A DNA stretch of 64,000 nt from Rickettsiella endosymbiont of Miltochrista miniata (lineage in GTDB: Bacteria > Pseudomonadota > Gammaproteobacteria > Diplorickettsiales > Diplorickettsiaceae): NCBI RefSeq assembly GCF_964031245.1, contig NZ_OZ035017.1, positions 465,402 to 529,401 on the forward strand, read 5' to 3'. Below, in pieces: positions 63,347-64,000 of the stretch. The position numbers were made by a program, and so were the translations under genes. Every line of letters starts with the position of its first letter. Within the stretch, counting starts at the first letter, position 1. The notes below the pieces were generated by a model, which had not been told where the DNA came from, did not search any database, and was given only the letters and a program-made list of their open reading frames with translations.

Positions 63347-64000
63347 TTGCATCGCTTTGCAAGCTATGTCATGCGTGGCCGCCGCCAGGCGGTTATAGTA
63401 GGATTACTATTTACTATTCTTCCTTTATTTGGTTGGGTCAGTAATGTCATCGTTGCTTTGGTTACTTTACGTAAAGGCGCTAAAGAAGGGGCTATCGTAT
63501 TATTGTGGATTATTTTACCGGCGGTAGTTGTCGCTAGTTTAGGTAATCGTTTAATTATTTTGTATGGAATTATTGGCGGCAGCTTATTTACTTATGTGTT
63601 AGCCTTAGTGTTGCGCCAAACACAGAGTTGGAAAGCGGTATTAACAACAAGTCTGTTGCTAGGTTTATTGGCGGTGCTGTTGGTACATTTGTGGATGCCC
63701 AATATCACAGAGGTATGGATAAATCAGTTCGACCATTATGCTTTATTGGTTAAAAATCAATTTGATGTAGCGGTTAATGCAGCGCATTTAGATTTTTTTG
63801 CCAAGTTTGCTACGGGTTTTCAAGTGGCGTTTATTTCCTTGTCGGTACTTATTAATTTAATACTTGCACGAGGGTTCCAGTCAATGCTATACAATCCCGG
63901 CCAACTTCGCCCTGAGTTAAAAAGTGTTCGGCTTAGCCTATGGGAAGTACTGATTCTTTTAGTCCTAGGCGTATTGAGTTTCTTAGACATGGTGATGGCG
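63338..64000 (+). CDS. DUF2232 family membrane protein, 3'-truncated by the window
   Basis: 221 codons are visible and the frame runs off the right edge. The protein starts MGILHRFASYVMRGRRQAVI and then has successive hydrophobic helices. Together with its place after rpsF-rpsR (before rplI in many gammaproteobacteria), this identifies the DUF2232 membrane protein of unknown function. ATG 63338 gives the family-like N-terminus but lacks a ribosome site; TTG 63305, eight bases after GAGAGG, would add 11 residues read from the repeat. Either start is inside the repeat. Confidence 0.78.
   Translation, partial: MGILHRFASYVMRGRRQAVIVGLLFTILPLFGWVSNVIVALVTLRKGAKEGAIVLLWIILPAVVVASLGNRLIILYGIIGGSLFTYVLALVLRQTQSWKAVLTTSLLLGLLAVLLVHLWMPNITEVWINQFDHYALLVKNQFDVAVNAAHLDFFAKFATGFQVAFISLSVLINLILARGFQSMLYNPGQLRPELKSVRLSLWEVLILLVLGVLSFLDMVMA

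Overview
The window looks like part of the chromosome of an AT-rich intracellular gammaproteobacterium of the order Legionellales, most likely Coxiellaceae and Rickettsiella- or Diplorickettsia-like. This is inferred from gene content: gammaproteobacterial housekeeping blocks (leuS-lptE-holA-nadD-rsfS-rlmH, lolCD, ccmABC/ccmFGH, rpsF-rpsR-DUF2232), short intergenic gaps, convergent genes overlapping by a few bases, and several lineage-specific proteins that resemble secreted effectors of Legionella and Coxiella. The species cannot be proven from the sequence alone.

Layout. 1-19,000: the end of a site-2 protease, scpA, an SDR oxidoreductase, punA, yggX, mutY, an AsmA protein, a DUF1338/RdgB-like/MFS operon, miaA-mutL, a GT2-GtrA glycosyltransferase, tsaE, a frameshifted ettA, a large unknown protein and glyA. 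19,000-31,300: nrdR-nusB-thiL-pgpA facing rlmH-rsfS-nadD-holA-lptE-leuS, then lnt, sohB and ccmAB. 31,400-44,600: ccmC, an unknown gene, kdsA-eno-ftsB, an S24-type regulator beside an 842-base gene-free stretch, an orphan response regulator, lolDC, fabI-udk and ccmFGH. The cytochrome c maturation genes therefore sit in two blocks about 9.5 kb apart, with no ccmD, ccmE or ccmI here.

44,700-61,300 is the accessory part. It holds an Rpn-type nuclease with an in-frame tandem repeat; a sensory/flavoenzyme cluster (frameshifted LuxR-PAS regulator, FAD oxidoreductase, PAS hybrid histidine kinase, D-amino-acid-oxidase-like enzyme); an operon pairing a LexA-like but catalytically dead regulator with two VUT/YhhQ-type queuosine-precursor transporters; and a small genomic island (about 55,386-59,651). 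The island is bounded by tRNA-Pro(CGG) and a degraded direct copy of the tRNA 3' half. It contains a tyrosine integrase remnant and two large proteins with LRR/ankyrin-like and J-domain-like features. Just beyond the tRNA is a protein with an atypical kinase signature and a proline-rich tail. 61,400-64,000 returns to core genes (ispB, rpsF, rpsR, DUF2232).

Two dispersed non-coding repeat families occur. One is about 125 bases long with a conserved small hairpin (complete copies near 31,307 and 37,001, a half copy at 63,293, a possible distant relative at 28,666). The other is a REP/MITE-like palindrome (near 2,149, 9,091 and a fragment at 37,344). Two genes, ettA and the LuxR-PAS regulator, are each broken by an apparent single-base loss.
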